Shown one piece after another: positions 12,423 to 28,264 of a stretch of DNA of 64,000 nucleotides. Source of the stretch: Salvia splendens (lineage: Eukaryota; Streptophyta; Magnoliopsida; Lamiales; Lamiaceae); assembly GCF_004379255.2 (NCBI RefSeq), contig NC_056042.1:29243928-29307927 (forward strand), read 5' to 3'. Both the position numbers and the translations under genes were made by a program. The notes under the pieces are model-generated. The model was not told where the DNA came from. It did no database searches and saw only the letters and a program-made list of their open reading frames with translations. Numbering within the stretch: position 1 is the first letter of the stretch; each line of letters starts with the position of its first letter.

Positions 12423-13545
12423 TGTTGGTTTCTGGGATTACAAGATAACAAAACCGGGCGTAATACAACCCAAAAGAAGGAATACAAAAAAGAACTGAAG
12501 TTACAACGAAAATGAAACAACTAAACCAGTATGCTATGACAGCCGAGTCGAGGAGGCCTCTTCCCGCAAGACGAGATACGCCCCGGTAGTGCTCTCGGTT
12601 TGGCGTGTCGTCCCCAAAGGTAAAACGGCTACGTCTCTTCTGATGCAGCACCGCAATCAGCAGAGCTCCGGCGAACGGGATGGAGGAGAGGGCAGAGCTT
12701 CGACAGAAAGACAATGCAGGGAGAGGGAGAGAGCTTATGCAGAGAATGCTTGTAGGTGTGTATCCTAATGCAGTGGTATGGCTAGCCTATTTATAGGCCA
12801 ACCACCATGCAGGGTCAACCAGCCATTGAAGGCTCATCATGGCAAAAACGTAACCGACGTCGGTTACAGGCGTGTGGCTGTAATGTGCCACCCGTGTGTG
12901 GAGCGTGTGGATTTCTCACGTGGCAACCGTGACTGTGCCTCGCTTGACGACGTGTCAAGCCACTTGGATTGCTGACTCGGCGGTGGTCCAAAAAGAATAG
13001 TTTGGGCCAAGCACCAAGCCCAAAGACCAATTGCCAAGATCAAGATCGAGATCGAGATCGAGATCGGGATCGGGATCGGGATCGGGATCGGGATCGGGAT
13101 CGGGCTCGGGCCCGAGGCCCGCGGCCGCGAGCGCGCTCGGGCTCGGGCTCGGGCTCGGGCGGGCGGGCGGCGGCGGCGGCGCGCGCGCGTGCGCGTGTGG
13201 GCTCTTTCACCCATCTTGGTCCACTATAATTATTAAGTAACATAAAGTCACTTAATTTATACACATTAAAGATGTGTTAATCCTCCAATGTGGGATAATT
13301 AACACTAGTTAATTATTCCCTAAGCTCCATCTCCAAGCTTTAATTAAAAGCTAATTATGCCCAACTTTAATCCACTATTTCTCACTCACCGGAAATCGGA
13401 TTTGAGAAAGTGAATATACTACATTTACCTACGTAAAATGTAGATCGACGCTATGTCATTTAATTTCACAAAATTAAATGTCTCGTCACATTTATTATTT
13501 GGTCAAAATCCATTGACCGGGCATATTTAATCCATGATTTTTACA
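12423..13545 (-). repeat. 5' LTR of copia element
   Basis: 1123 bp. Minus-strand TATA (CCTATAAATAGG) lies at 12786-12797, implying a transcription start near 12755. The R/U5 side ends CCAACA at 12423. A (CGGGAT)n/(CGAGAT)n hexamer run at about 13037-13105 is absent or much shorter in the other LTR. Confidence 0.95.
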
Positions 13546-13550
13546 CTAAC
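13546..13550. repeat. Target-site duplication CTAAC (right)
   Basis: Exact copy of the five bases at 6213-6217. Confidence 0.9.
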
Positions 13551-13831
13551 AAACTCCAAGCCATAAATTTGATCTGAATTAACAACATATCTACAAAACA
13601 GCGTCTAAGAGATCAAAGACCAGACCATGCAGAGAAAAAGAAAATGAAACCAACAATTAAGACGATAGTTATAAATTCGAGAACGCAGGCACAAAAGCAT
13701 CCGCACATTCGTATGAAAAATTGCTAAACCTAGAAATAACCACTTCAATTCCAGAAAAAGAAGAAATTATGTAGAAAACGGACGAGAAAGCAACATAGAA
13801 ACGGAAAACAGAGGAGGTGCAGGAAGCTTAC

Positions 13832-14060
13832 GACTTGTGAATCAACGATCCAGCAAAGTAGGACGTTGAATCTGAAATTCCGTAGAAATGCGAGAAAACC
13901 CCTAGTGTGAGAGAAAACAAAATGCAAGGCAAGAGAAGGAGAAGAGAGAAGAAAACAATGTAAGGTAGGGGAGAGTAGTCTTTCAAGAGAGAGTGGGACT
14001 TTTGTTGCTGACAGGCTGTCGCCAGCCAATAAATCCAAAAATCAGGAGACAACAATTAAA
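13832..14060 (-). promoter_or_regulatory. Likely leader exon 1 and promoter side of the 7TM gene
   Basis: On the minus strand, a pyrimidine-rich leader-like sequence ends in a strong donor (AAGTC then GTAAGC, exon end at 13832). No coding frame is convincing: the open frames here are short and hydrophobic by composition. The next plausible acceptor downstream in the same direction is the one before 4714. AT-rich sequence upstream (14060-14115) could hold the promoter. Inference only; a transcript would be needed. Confidence 0.4.
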
Positions 14061-14599
14061 TAATAAGATATATACGTATAATTATAATCATAATTATAAT
14101 TATAATTATGATAATAATAATCATAATCGAATCGTATATTAAAGTTACGGTGCACCTGTAATATACTACATATGATTTCCAGTTTTCTTTTTGCATAATA
14201 ATTTTGCAGTATTGAAGTACTACTATTTGAATATCATAGTACTACTATAGCATATCATTTATGCAGCAAATTTGAATGGCAGGCTGTACACAGCAGACGT
14301 GTGACATGTTATATTTTCCTCTCTTAATGTAAGACACTCTTATATTTTTATAAATATATGTATCTGGTCAATATTTATTTTGTTCATTTTGCAAAAAAAA
14401 CCTAGATAAAAAGTAATTTTATCACAAAAAAAAACCTAAATGAAAATATATCTATTGATCCACAAAATTGTGATGAATAGTGAAAAAGTATCATGAATAT
14501 GATTACACCTTACTTTAGAGACGACCCATGATATTTTTAAAATTCAGGAACCGTTTGCTTGCGAAGCGCGTAGTTCATGGACAATTTGCGTAGTTAACT

Positions 14600-15125
14600 C
14601 TTTTTTCTATTGCACGATTCCACCGAGTGGGGTAGTACAAAAAATTGAATAAAGTGTTTACTAAATATCCTCATCTTTTTCTATTGCAGTGTTTATCCAA
14701 CATATTTTTCTATTGCATAGTGTTATCCAACATGTTGATGATTCCCTATTTTCTATAGCATAGTGTTTATCCAACATGTTGATGATTCCACTAAATGGGG
14801 TAGTAAAAAGACTGAATAAAGCGTTTACAAATTATCCTCGTCCTTTTATATTGCAGTGTTTATCCAACATGTTGATGATTCTACCGAGTGGGGTAGTAAA
14901 AAAATATAGTAATAAAGTTTTTATAAAAGATCCTCGATAGTGAAGTAACCAAATAAGAGTTCGGGTCGATAGTGGTTAGTTTTTTTACCCTTTCCATTGG
15001 TCGATTAACCAATGGGTTGGTAAAGTCCTTATAATTGTACAAATTTTTTGCATAGTGTTTATCCAACTTGTTGATGATTCCATTGAGTGGGTAGTAAAAA
15101 AATTGAACAAAGCATTTACAAATGA
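14600..15125. repeat. Diverged tandem repeats
   Basis: The block 'TTATCCAACATGTTGATGAT' followed by a GAGTGGGGTAGTAAAAA-type segment and 'GAATAAAGTGTTTACA' recurs about four to five times with substitutions, truncated units and unequal spacing. No protein function is evident. Confidence 0.75.
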
Positions 15126-16033
15126 ACCATTTACCTCAGCAAATAACACCGTGTCTTTATATTTTACCATTTAAGTTTGAACATCACTTCAGATATGTTG
15201 ATTCACAGGGACTTTGTGGTGTGTTGGCCGTCGGTGTGGAAAGACGATGAGCGCGATGAGTGATGAAAGCAAGTAAGATCAAAAAGTTTTGTTCATCAAA
15301 TTTTATATTTTCAATAGTATATTTTTAGTTGATGCGTTTATCGAATTAATTGATTTACTATTTCTAAGTAATTTGATAATTGATTTAATGAGGCCAATTC
15401 GAAGTTCACCATATGCATGACTTATTTTTTTCTGACAACGAAAATATAATTAAGCCTACCACCTTTTACACTTTTTTTTTCAAATATTTATTTGGTGGTT
15501 ATTGAGATCCAATTTTATATATTTAGGAAAGATTTGAAAATAGAGAGTGAGTTTGAAAATTTGTAAGATTTTAGTTCTTATTTGATGAATTTTGTTGAGA
15601 CGAATACAGACGTGACTTTTCTTATTGTATTTATGCTTATCGAATTGATTTTGATTACAAGGGTTGCAAGAGACATGAAAAGAGTTTCCTAGAATGACAT
15701 GAAGACTAAGTTATAAAATAATACTACTGATTTTATCATTTGGGACCATCCATTAAAATTAGACCAATTCTAATTACAAAATTATTTTACCAATTGCGCA
15801 TTAACACATGTTATTTACAACTTTGTCAATTTTTTTTTACGGAGGTAGTATGAGAGATTAAATGATAGTTTTATCATTTTTAATGAAAATTTTATATTTC
15901 TACAAATTTATGATGAGCAAATAGCCAATGGCTAAAAAAATAAGGTTTGTTGACAAGTTTTAAAATAAACTCTCAGGCGTAATACTATTTTTAATATTAT
16001 TTTACTTTGTCGTAGGTATAATTTTGTATAAAA
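15126..16033. other. AT-rich intergenic sequence
   Basis: No gene, RNA or clear element boundaries seen. Confidence 0.5.
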
Positions 16034-16858
16034 TGATTGGGTACAAAAATAAACTGTCGGATGTAATACAATCCAAAGGAAAACGAAGATGTATTACAAA
16101 AAAATGGAATTGCCAAATTGAATTAATAAAATAATAGAACCGTAGCATTCAACCGAGTAGAGGAAGACCTCTTTCTGCAAGATAAGATACACTCTAGTAG
16201 TGCTCTTGGTGTAGACGTGTTGTCCCCAAAGATAAAATTTTGCAGCACCGCAGATGAAACAAACTTCGACGAAATGGAGGAGACAATGACTGTGAGGATG
16301 CACAAAGACATGGAGAGTGTATATACTATGTAGAGACTTGGTGTCTTTCTGTAGAATGAATTAGTACAACTCTTTATTTATAGGTCAAGCCACTGTAGAA
16401 GGAGCCTACGAGAATCAATGTCGCCTTCATGATTGATGGATAACGACTGGGAGTTACAAAGGTCTCTCATGGAGTTTGACGGACTAATGAATCTGGACAT
16501 CATGCCAAGAAAGTTCTCGATGCATCTGGATTTATATTGGTCACATGGGAAACCGACAAGAGACGTCTCCCCACATGGGAAGGAAGGGAGATGTCCCGGG
16601 CAAGCCTCCACCGTTGGTTTAAAAGAATTAAGTTGGTCTGAGACCAATACCAACGACCATGCCCAAAGAACATCCAAACACCAATTGCCAAGACTAGAGT
16701 ATATGGTGCACGACGCCCGACACCCGGCACAAGGCGAGGCTAGCGGCGGTAGCACGTGTGGGCTTGACAACACTAATCACTATTCCATCTTATTCTTTCA
16801 AATTTAAGTGACAATCTATAATTCACTATTTCTCCATCACCGAAAATTGATTTATCAA

Positions 16859-16860
<2 letters not shown>

Positions 16861-16910
<50 letters not shown>
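16861..16910. repeat. (AT)25 microsatellite
   Basis: Pure AT dinucleotide run beside the first nested insertion. Confidence 0.95.
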
Positions 16911-16915
<5 letters not shown>

Positions 16916-17292
16916 TGCGTTAAAGATAGAACCATTCTTAAGTGTAGAACCTAGAACTCTACATATTTTATTCATTGGAAGAGGAAAAAATGACGGTCAA
17001 GATTAAAAACCATACATATTAGACTATGTTTTCACGACATTCCGGACTCAACATGTGAAAAAACTCACATGTTGATGGAAGAATGAATGAAACGAAGAAG
17101 AGTCCATGCATGCTTTATTTTTTCACTTATCTGCATTCACCCATTAATAATAGTTTTGGTTGTAATGGGAAGTTGTTGTGCAAATCAACACCATTGGATT
17201 AAAAGATCTAACGACCTCCGTTTGGCATTTGTTCTACGTTTAAGAATGGTTCTACGTTTAAGAATGGTTCTATCTTGATCACAATCCTATAT
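16907..17292. mobile_element. MITE-like element nested in the solo LTR
   Basis: Terminal inverted repeats of about 30 bp: the left end reads ATAGGGTTGCG then AAAGATAGAACCATTCTTA, and the right end read in reverse gives ATAGGATTGTGATCAAGATAGAACCATTCTTA with a few changes. It sits in AT-rich target DNA. No transposase. Confidence 0.7.
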
Positions 17293-17633
17293 ATATATAT
17301 AGGGATGTATTCATTTCCTTTTTGCATATTTTCTCCTTTTTCCTTCTTGTTCTCAGCCCCACGATTTTGTCATCCGACGGTTAGATTAGTGTCACGTGTC
17401 ATTTAATAATGCAGATTTTCCTTTGAATAATGCTCATCAACTAATAATGCACCATTATAGTGTAATAATGCAGATTTTCAGTTGAATAATGCACACCGAC
17501 TAATAATGCACCATTATAGTGTAATAATGCAAATCATTTGGACCGTTGATGAATGAGATCTAACGGCTCATATTAAGAAGAATAAATGATCTAAGGGATG
17601 AATAGGAGAATAACGCTCCCCTATATATATAAA
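17290..17633. mobile_element. Second MITE-like insertion
   Basis: Begins TATATATAGGGATG and ends GCTCCCCTATATATA, so the two ends are inverted and similar over the outer bases. Inside, a segment of about 60 bp built around TAATAATGCACCATTATAG is repeated twice. No coding potential. Class uncertain. Confidence 0.5.
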
Positions 17634-17753
17634 AGAATCATCTAGATAGATTATTTAATTTCACAAAAATTAAATCATTTGTTATTTTTACGATCCAGTC
17701 AAACTTGGACAAGATTTCAACATATAATCTGTCACACAACTCACAATCTCACA

Positions 17754-18607
17754 TAGGAGTGACGAAATGGGTGGCGGGTAACGGGTAGTTACCATCCCGA
17801 CCCGATACCCAGCGGGTACAGGGTACCCGCTAGCTGATGATAGCAAAAAACGGGGTGGGATCGGATAGTAGGTTTTAAAGTTTTTTGGGTATGAGTGTAC
17901 CCGATACCCATATGGGTATACCCGATATTTTTAGGATTAAGGTTTTGCAATTTTTTTTATTTCAATTAATTAGGTTCAAATATTTAATGCCCGATAAACT
18001 TCATTTCTACTTTTTTTTATCATATATTATAATATTATATGGATAGCACATGTACATGTACTATGTAGACTCCCACATATATAATATCCGCCATCAGAAA
18101 ACTTCTCTACATTATTTTCTCTCTTACTTTACCATTTATCCATTTTAACTATTTATTATTATTTTCATAAAACGAGTGCAGAAAAGTCAAAGTGACTCCT
18201 AATGTGGGATGAAGAGAGTATTAGTTTTATAATAAAATGTGAGTGGAATGAGTTATTATAATTGAGAGTCTACCTACCATTTATAGTAAAAGTGAATCGG
18301 GACTCCTAATTACGGACATACTAAAATGGTAAATCAGGACTTCTAATGGCGGACGAAGAAAATACTATTTATATACAATTGTAACGATGAATTGTTATAC
18401 ACACATATATTATATACTTACACATAGTAGTGACACACATATATTAACTCAAATGATGTCAGCTGGTTTGGGTACCCGCAACTGTGGGTTCCGGATACCC
18501 GTATAATCATATGGGTCAGGAATGAGTAGTAAAATATTGAGCTTTTCGGGTTCGGATACCCGCAAAATCGGGTTCGGATACCCGTAGTACCTGTTTCGAC
18601 ACCCCTA
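17754..18607. mobile_element. hAT-like non-autonomous element
   Basis: 854 bp. Ends are TAGGAGTGACGAAA and TTTCGACACCCCTA (imperfect inverted repeats), flanked by 8-bp duplications ATCTCACA / GTCTCACA with one mismatch. Subterminal GGGTACCC/GGATACCCG motifs are clustered at both ends in opposite orientation, as typical for hAT transposase-binding regions. No transposase. Confidence 0.75.
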
Positions 18608-18615
18608 GTCTCACA

Positions 18616-19048
18616 CTAGATTAAAATTTTGGAATATAGTACTAAATATTCAGCAAATTCACCAAGTAAGATTCGGACTTTGGTATTCCAACATTTTATT
18701 ATTTCTCTCTCTGTATGAATATGTGTCACGAATTGAGACCATATTTTCAAATTTTATTACGTGTTGTATACAATACAAACCTTATTTATATATTCGGTGG
18801 TCCTTAATCCAATCAGATTGCATTTTCTACAAACGATGCATCATAAAGTAAAGGATAAATTTGAGAACATATAGTATTATAGGAGTATAATAAAGTGGTA
18901 GAAAATAAAGTATAAAATCACGCATTAATGAATAATAAGTGTTTCCTTTATTACAACCAAACTAGCGAGTCCTTCTCTCAAATACTTCTTCTGACCAAAC
19001 ACTCAAAGCTAAGAAAGCTCAACACTTTTCGTATTCTCTCAAGAAATC
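18616..19048. other. Upstream region of the RABD1-like gene
   Basis: Promoter and 5' UTR region by position. No unambiguous TATA box was picked out. Confidence 0.4.
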
Positions 19049-22017
19049 ATGAGTAACGAATAGTAAGACCGCCCTAAATTTTGTTTCTTGTTAGTTTTCG
19101 GTATTTTTCTTCTTAAAATTGCCTTTCCTCCCATTTTATGCAGCGATTACTTGTTCAAGCTTCTCTTAATCGGTGACTCCTCTGTCGGCAAGTCTTGTCT
19201 TCTTCTCAGATTCGCGGTATGCTGACTTTATTTGCTTGTTTGATTTGTGTAATATTGTGTGTATTAATTGCTAATTTGTAGAGAAAGATCAGTAACTGGT
19301 GTTTGTTTTGATGATTTTTTGGGGTTTTTATTTTTAATTTTATGTTGGAAAATTATTAGACCATGTTTATAGGGGCTTTCTGTGTCTTGTTATGAAATGC
19401 GTGTTTTTTCCCCATGAGATCTGTTTGCTTATGGAAATGAGTTTTGTTGGTTGATTTTTAGGATGATTCGTATGTGGACAGTTACATCAGCACCATTGGA
19501 GTTGACTTTGTAAGTTCACTTCCTATTTGATTAACTTTCTTGATTGTTGTTGCCATGAACTACTACTTAATTTGGGGTTTCGCGTGATTACGTTGTTGTT
19601 AATTTTGTAGAAAATAAGGACGGTGGAGCAGGATGGGAAGACAATCAAGCTTCAGATTGTGAGTTAAATAACATGTACAATTGTCAATGCTTGTGATTTC
19701 TCTCATTGATGAAATTTTATTCTGTTCAGCTCATTTTGGCTACTCCATGTTCTTTTTGTGTTTTATGCATCTAAGATTATCCTAAATGACTAAGCAGAAA
19801 TGTGTCTGGCTTGATACTTTTTCATCCTCCATTTATAAGAAACTTGGGTGTTTATTGGTTATGTTTCTATTGGAAACTATCCTTTTACATATTATAGCCA
19901 CTATTTTTAGCATTCTGTTTTTTTCTTCTTCTTTTAGAATGATATTTTGTTTAGTCATGTGAGTTTGCATAAGGTTCAATAGGTTTAAAAGAGAAAATGT
20001 TTGGTTTTGAATGTTTTATTGGTGGGTTCTCTTGAAAGAATGCAATAAATATGCCATTTTTCATAAGATGATGCATATAAATACATAAGCAGTGAGCTAT
20101 GCTGAATGTGTACTGTTTCCTGAAAATTACTAGATAGACCATAGATGAAAGTGGTAGTGATGGCGCCTACTCTATTGGTCAACCTGGATATGATAATCTA
20201 TTAAGATGATTTATTATACATAGTTGGTTTTGGTGTAATATTGTTTGAAAATAATACTAATAATGTATCTATTGGAGAAGGAGGCCTTGGGGCTCGCTTC
20301 TAATATCTTGTTTCCTGTATGATTATATACTAGGTTTCTTGAAAAAGGTGAATGCTAAGCAATTTAGTTTGAAAGTTCTTATACATTGTGTAGATACCCC
20401 ATATAAGCTCAATTTTTTGACTCACTATGATATTTTTTCTTTATTTATGTTTATCCAGTGGGACACTGCTGGACAGGAACGGTTCCGGACTATCACCAGC
20501 AGTTATTATCGAGGAGCTCATGGGATCATTGTAAGAAAGATCTTGATATAATTATTTGTGTATTTTGTGTTTAGTCATTGTATGCAGTCATGATTCCTTC
20601 AAAGTTATATTGTATGAATGGAATGTGCTGAGTAGTCAGGTATATTGAATATAACTTTGTTTTTCCACACTGCTGGTGCATTCTGCATTTATTTTCTTCC
20701 TATTCTTGGCCCAATATGGTTTCTGACTACCTTCCAGGACTCATTGCTCCTATTATTTCTGACTCAATCCTTTACTTTGAGTGATGGTCTATTGTGTTCA
20801 CTTGTTCTGATAATTGAGTGATGGTCTATTGTGTTCACTTGTTCTGTTAATATTCTGCTATCCCACTGTATTCTTGAATGTTATTATTAATCTCCACATT
20901 ACCGTTTGTGACTGACTGACTTCAGTTTATATCCAGTCTATTATCAGACTTGATACGGACTCTTCTAGCTTGCTTATTTTTCCCATCAGTTGGGACTTTA
21001 CAAATTTGAGCCATCTGTAGTTCTATTATTTATTCCTGTGAGATGACTGACCTACTTAGTTTATATTGAATTCTGATTTTGCTACTCAAATAATGCCTCA
21101 TGTCTGAATTGTAATAGATTGTGTATGATGTTACCGAGATGGAGAGCTTCAACAATGTCAAGCAGTGGCTTAACGAAATCGATAGATATGCAAATGACAG
21201 TGTTTGCAAGCTTTTGGTGGGTAACAAATGTGATTTGGTTGAGAACAAAGTTGTGGACACACAAACCGCAAAGGTGATTATTTTATGTTAACTATATCAA
21301 TTATCACATCAGCTTTCAACAAATTAGAAATGAGCACGTCAATATTGATTATAGCAAAGGCTAGTTAATCTCTTTTGAATTTATGTGATTTGTAGATCTT
21401 TCTTAGTATTTCATGTATTAACTTGCCCTGGATTGGACGGACGACTTACAGGCATTTGCAGATGAGCTAGGGATTCCTTTCCTTGAGACAAGTGCAAAAG
21501 ATTCAATTAATGTGGAGCAGGCTTTCTTGACTATGGCTGCGGAGATTAAGAAAAAGTAAAGCTTCTAACTATTGATAAATAGAATTATTCTTGATCTAGC
21601 TCTTCACTGCAAGTATATGACATTATTATATGCTTTTAGATTGCTTAACGTAACTTTTTAATTCAATAGACTTGTACTTTTCGAACTTGAGGGTCTTTGG
21701 GGTTCTTAATTTATTAACCGACTTTATGCATGAAACAAAAGTGTTTTTGTGATGGGTGAAGTATTTGAAGTTGTTTCTTTTGGGGTTGGTGGCGATGGTT
21801 GTTTTTTACACTGGTCTTGTGTCAGCCGCAATTTGAACATAAAACCCCCCCGCCTATTCCATTGCGATGCCGATGTTATCTTTTTGCAATTTGTTCATTG
21901 CTTGCCTAACATACAAGTAATTACAGGATGGGTAACCAGCCAACAGCAAAGTCATCAGCGAATACAGTCCGGATCAAGGGAGAGCCAATTGAGCAGAAGA
22001 GCAACTGCTGCGGTTAA
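19049..22017 (+). CDS. RABD1: RABD1-like Rab GTPase (8 exons)
   Basis: Small GTPase of the Rab1/RABD class that in plants controls ER-to-Golgi vesicle traffic. Exons: 19049-19062, 19144-19216, 19462-19509, 19611-19658, 20459-20530, 21118-21273, 21452-21555, 21927-22017; total 201 residues, phases consistent throughout. Motifs in order: P-loop GDSSVGKS, switch I/effector [19 protein letters not shown] (switch II), NKCD (guanine base), ETSAKD (G5), and a C-terminal CCG end for double geranylgeranylation. The start [15 protein letters not shown] fits the family start exactly. Long AT-rich introns include a 0.8-kb intron 4. The sequence closely follows Arabidopsis RABD1 as I remember it; RABD1 versus RABD2 rests on the short SNEYDYLFK start and the diverged tail. 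Confidence 0.95.
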
Positions 22018-22784
22018 AGTGTAATATTTGTTTACTGTAAGACTGTAAAAAACTGATGACAGATAACCGTTCGAATTGTCCTTTCAGCTACTTGAAACTC
22101 AACTGCAGACCGTTACTATATCCTAACTCTTTTGTTTGTTTATTTTCTTCACCTAGTTTGTGTGCACAACTGCAAATCATTTTTTTATGTGGTAGAAATG
22201 CTCATGCCATGGAAACGGCGAGCATAGTACCAATATAGAAGCAACTCAGAATAGAAATGATAACAAAAATATTATACTACTAGTTCAAAACATAAATAAG
22301 CATACTATCTATATTCACTATAGAAGGAAATGATGAAAACACAAGAAAAAAGACAAGTAGCTCACTTCCTATTATCCGTCATTAAATGTCTAAATTTCAC
22401 ATATTGTTTTCATGTGGGTATAAACAGATCTATCGTTAAATATAACTCTCAACAACATTTTGAAGCACTAGAGAACATACTAAATCCTAAGAGAAGGAAT
22501 GCATAGAGATCACTTCTTACTCAGTTCAAAGAAGAAAAAGTCATGGCTACATCAGTTAAAAGACTTGGGTTCATTTGAAGTTTTAAACTAAACATAACGC
22601 CTCTCGGAATAAAGAAATACTACTAATAAATATAATAACAATTTCAAAAGAAACAAAATAATCATCCACTGACATTTCTTAAGAAAGCCTCAAATATATC
22701 TGCAAGGTGTTCAATGGAGAAATATAAAAAACAATCAAAATCACAACAGAAATCGACAAATGCCAAAACAGAGAAGACGATAAA
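22018..22784. other. Convergent intergenic region between two Rab genes
   Basis: About 770 bp between the stop codons of two tail-to-tail genes. It should contain both 3' UTRs. No other gene seen. Confidence 0.5.
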
Positions 22785-28186
<5,402 letters not shown>

Positions 28187-28254
28187 AACTCTGATTTGAT
28201 CTCTTAGCTTTGTTTTTGTTTATGTTTATGTTTTGTTTGTGAAAAAACACAGGA

Positions 28255-28264
28255 CTATTTATAG
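28255..28264 (-). promoter_or_regulatory. TATA box of OPR-A
   Basis: CTATAAATAG on the minus strand, about 70 bp upstream of the ATG at 28186. It is conserved at the same place in copy B (38551-38560). Confidence 0.6.

Larger units (their letters stand above)
6218..13545 (-). mobile_element. Complete Ty1/copia LTR retrotransposon
   Basis: A 7.3-kb element in minus orientation: 5' LTR 12423-13545, gag-pol 7901-12334, 3' LTR 6218-7334. LTRs read TG...CA in element orientation and the insertion is flanked by CTAAC on both sides. A purine-rich tract (GTGGGGGAT) directly precedes the 3' LTR, as expected for a polypurine tract. The primer-binding region next to the 5' LTR does not show the usual TGGTATCAGAGC (see findings). 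An undamaged polyprotein and near-identical LTRs imply a recent insertion. It lies inside what looks like the leader intron of the 7TM gene, in the same orientation as that gene. Confidence 0.96.
16034..17736 (-). mobile_element. Diverged solo LTR related to the intact copia, with nested insertions
   Basis: 16034-16860 aligns by eye with the copia LTR at 6218: the same order of motifs around TAATACAATCCAAA, AGAGGAAGACCTCTTTCTGC, TAGTGCTCT, GTGTTGTCCCCAAAG, GCAGCACCGCA and ATGGAGGAGA. The LTR end resumes at about 17636-17736 (ATTTAATTTCACAAAAATTA through the final CA). No internal gag-pol remains, so it is a solo LTR or LTR fragment of an older related family. The gap is filled by an (AT)n run and two MITE-like insertions. 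Confidence 0.75.

Noticed and set aside
13031..13264. Open frames encoding RDRDRD/GSGSGS/RSRSRS repeats in the LTR
   Set aside because: They are read-through of a GC-rich hexanucleotide microsatellite in three frames, not genes.
13745..14055. Hydrophobic open frames upstream of the copia element
   Set aside because: Composition-driven frames in a pyrimidine-rich leader; no homology and ended by the predicted splice donor.
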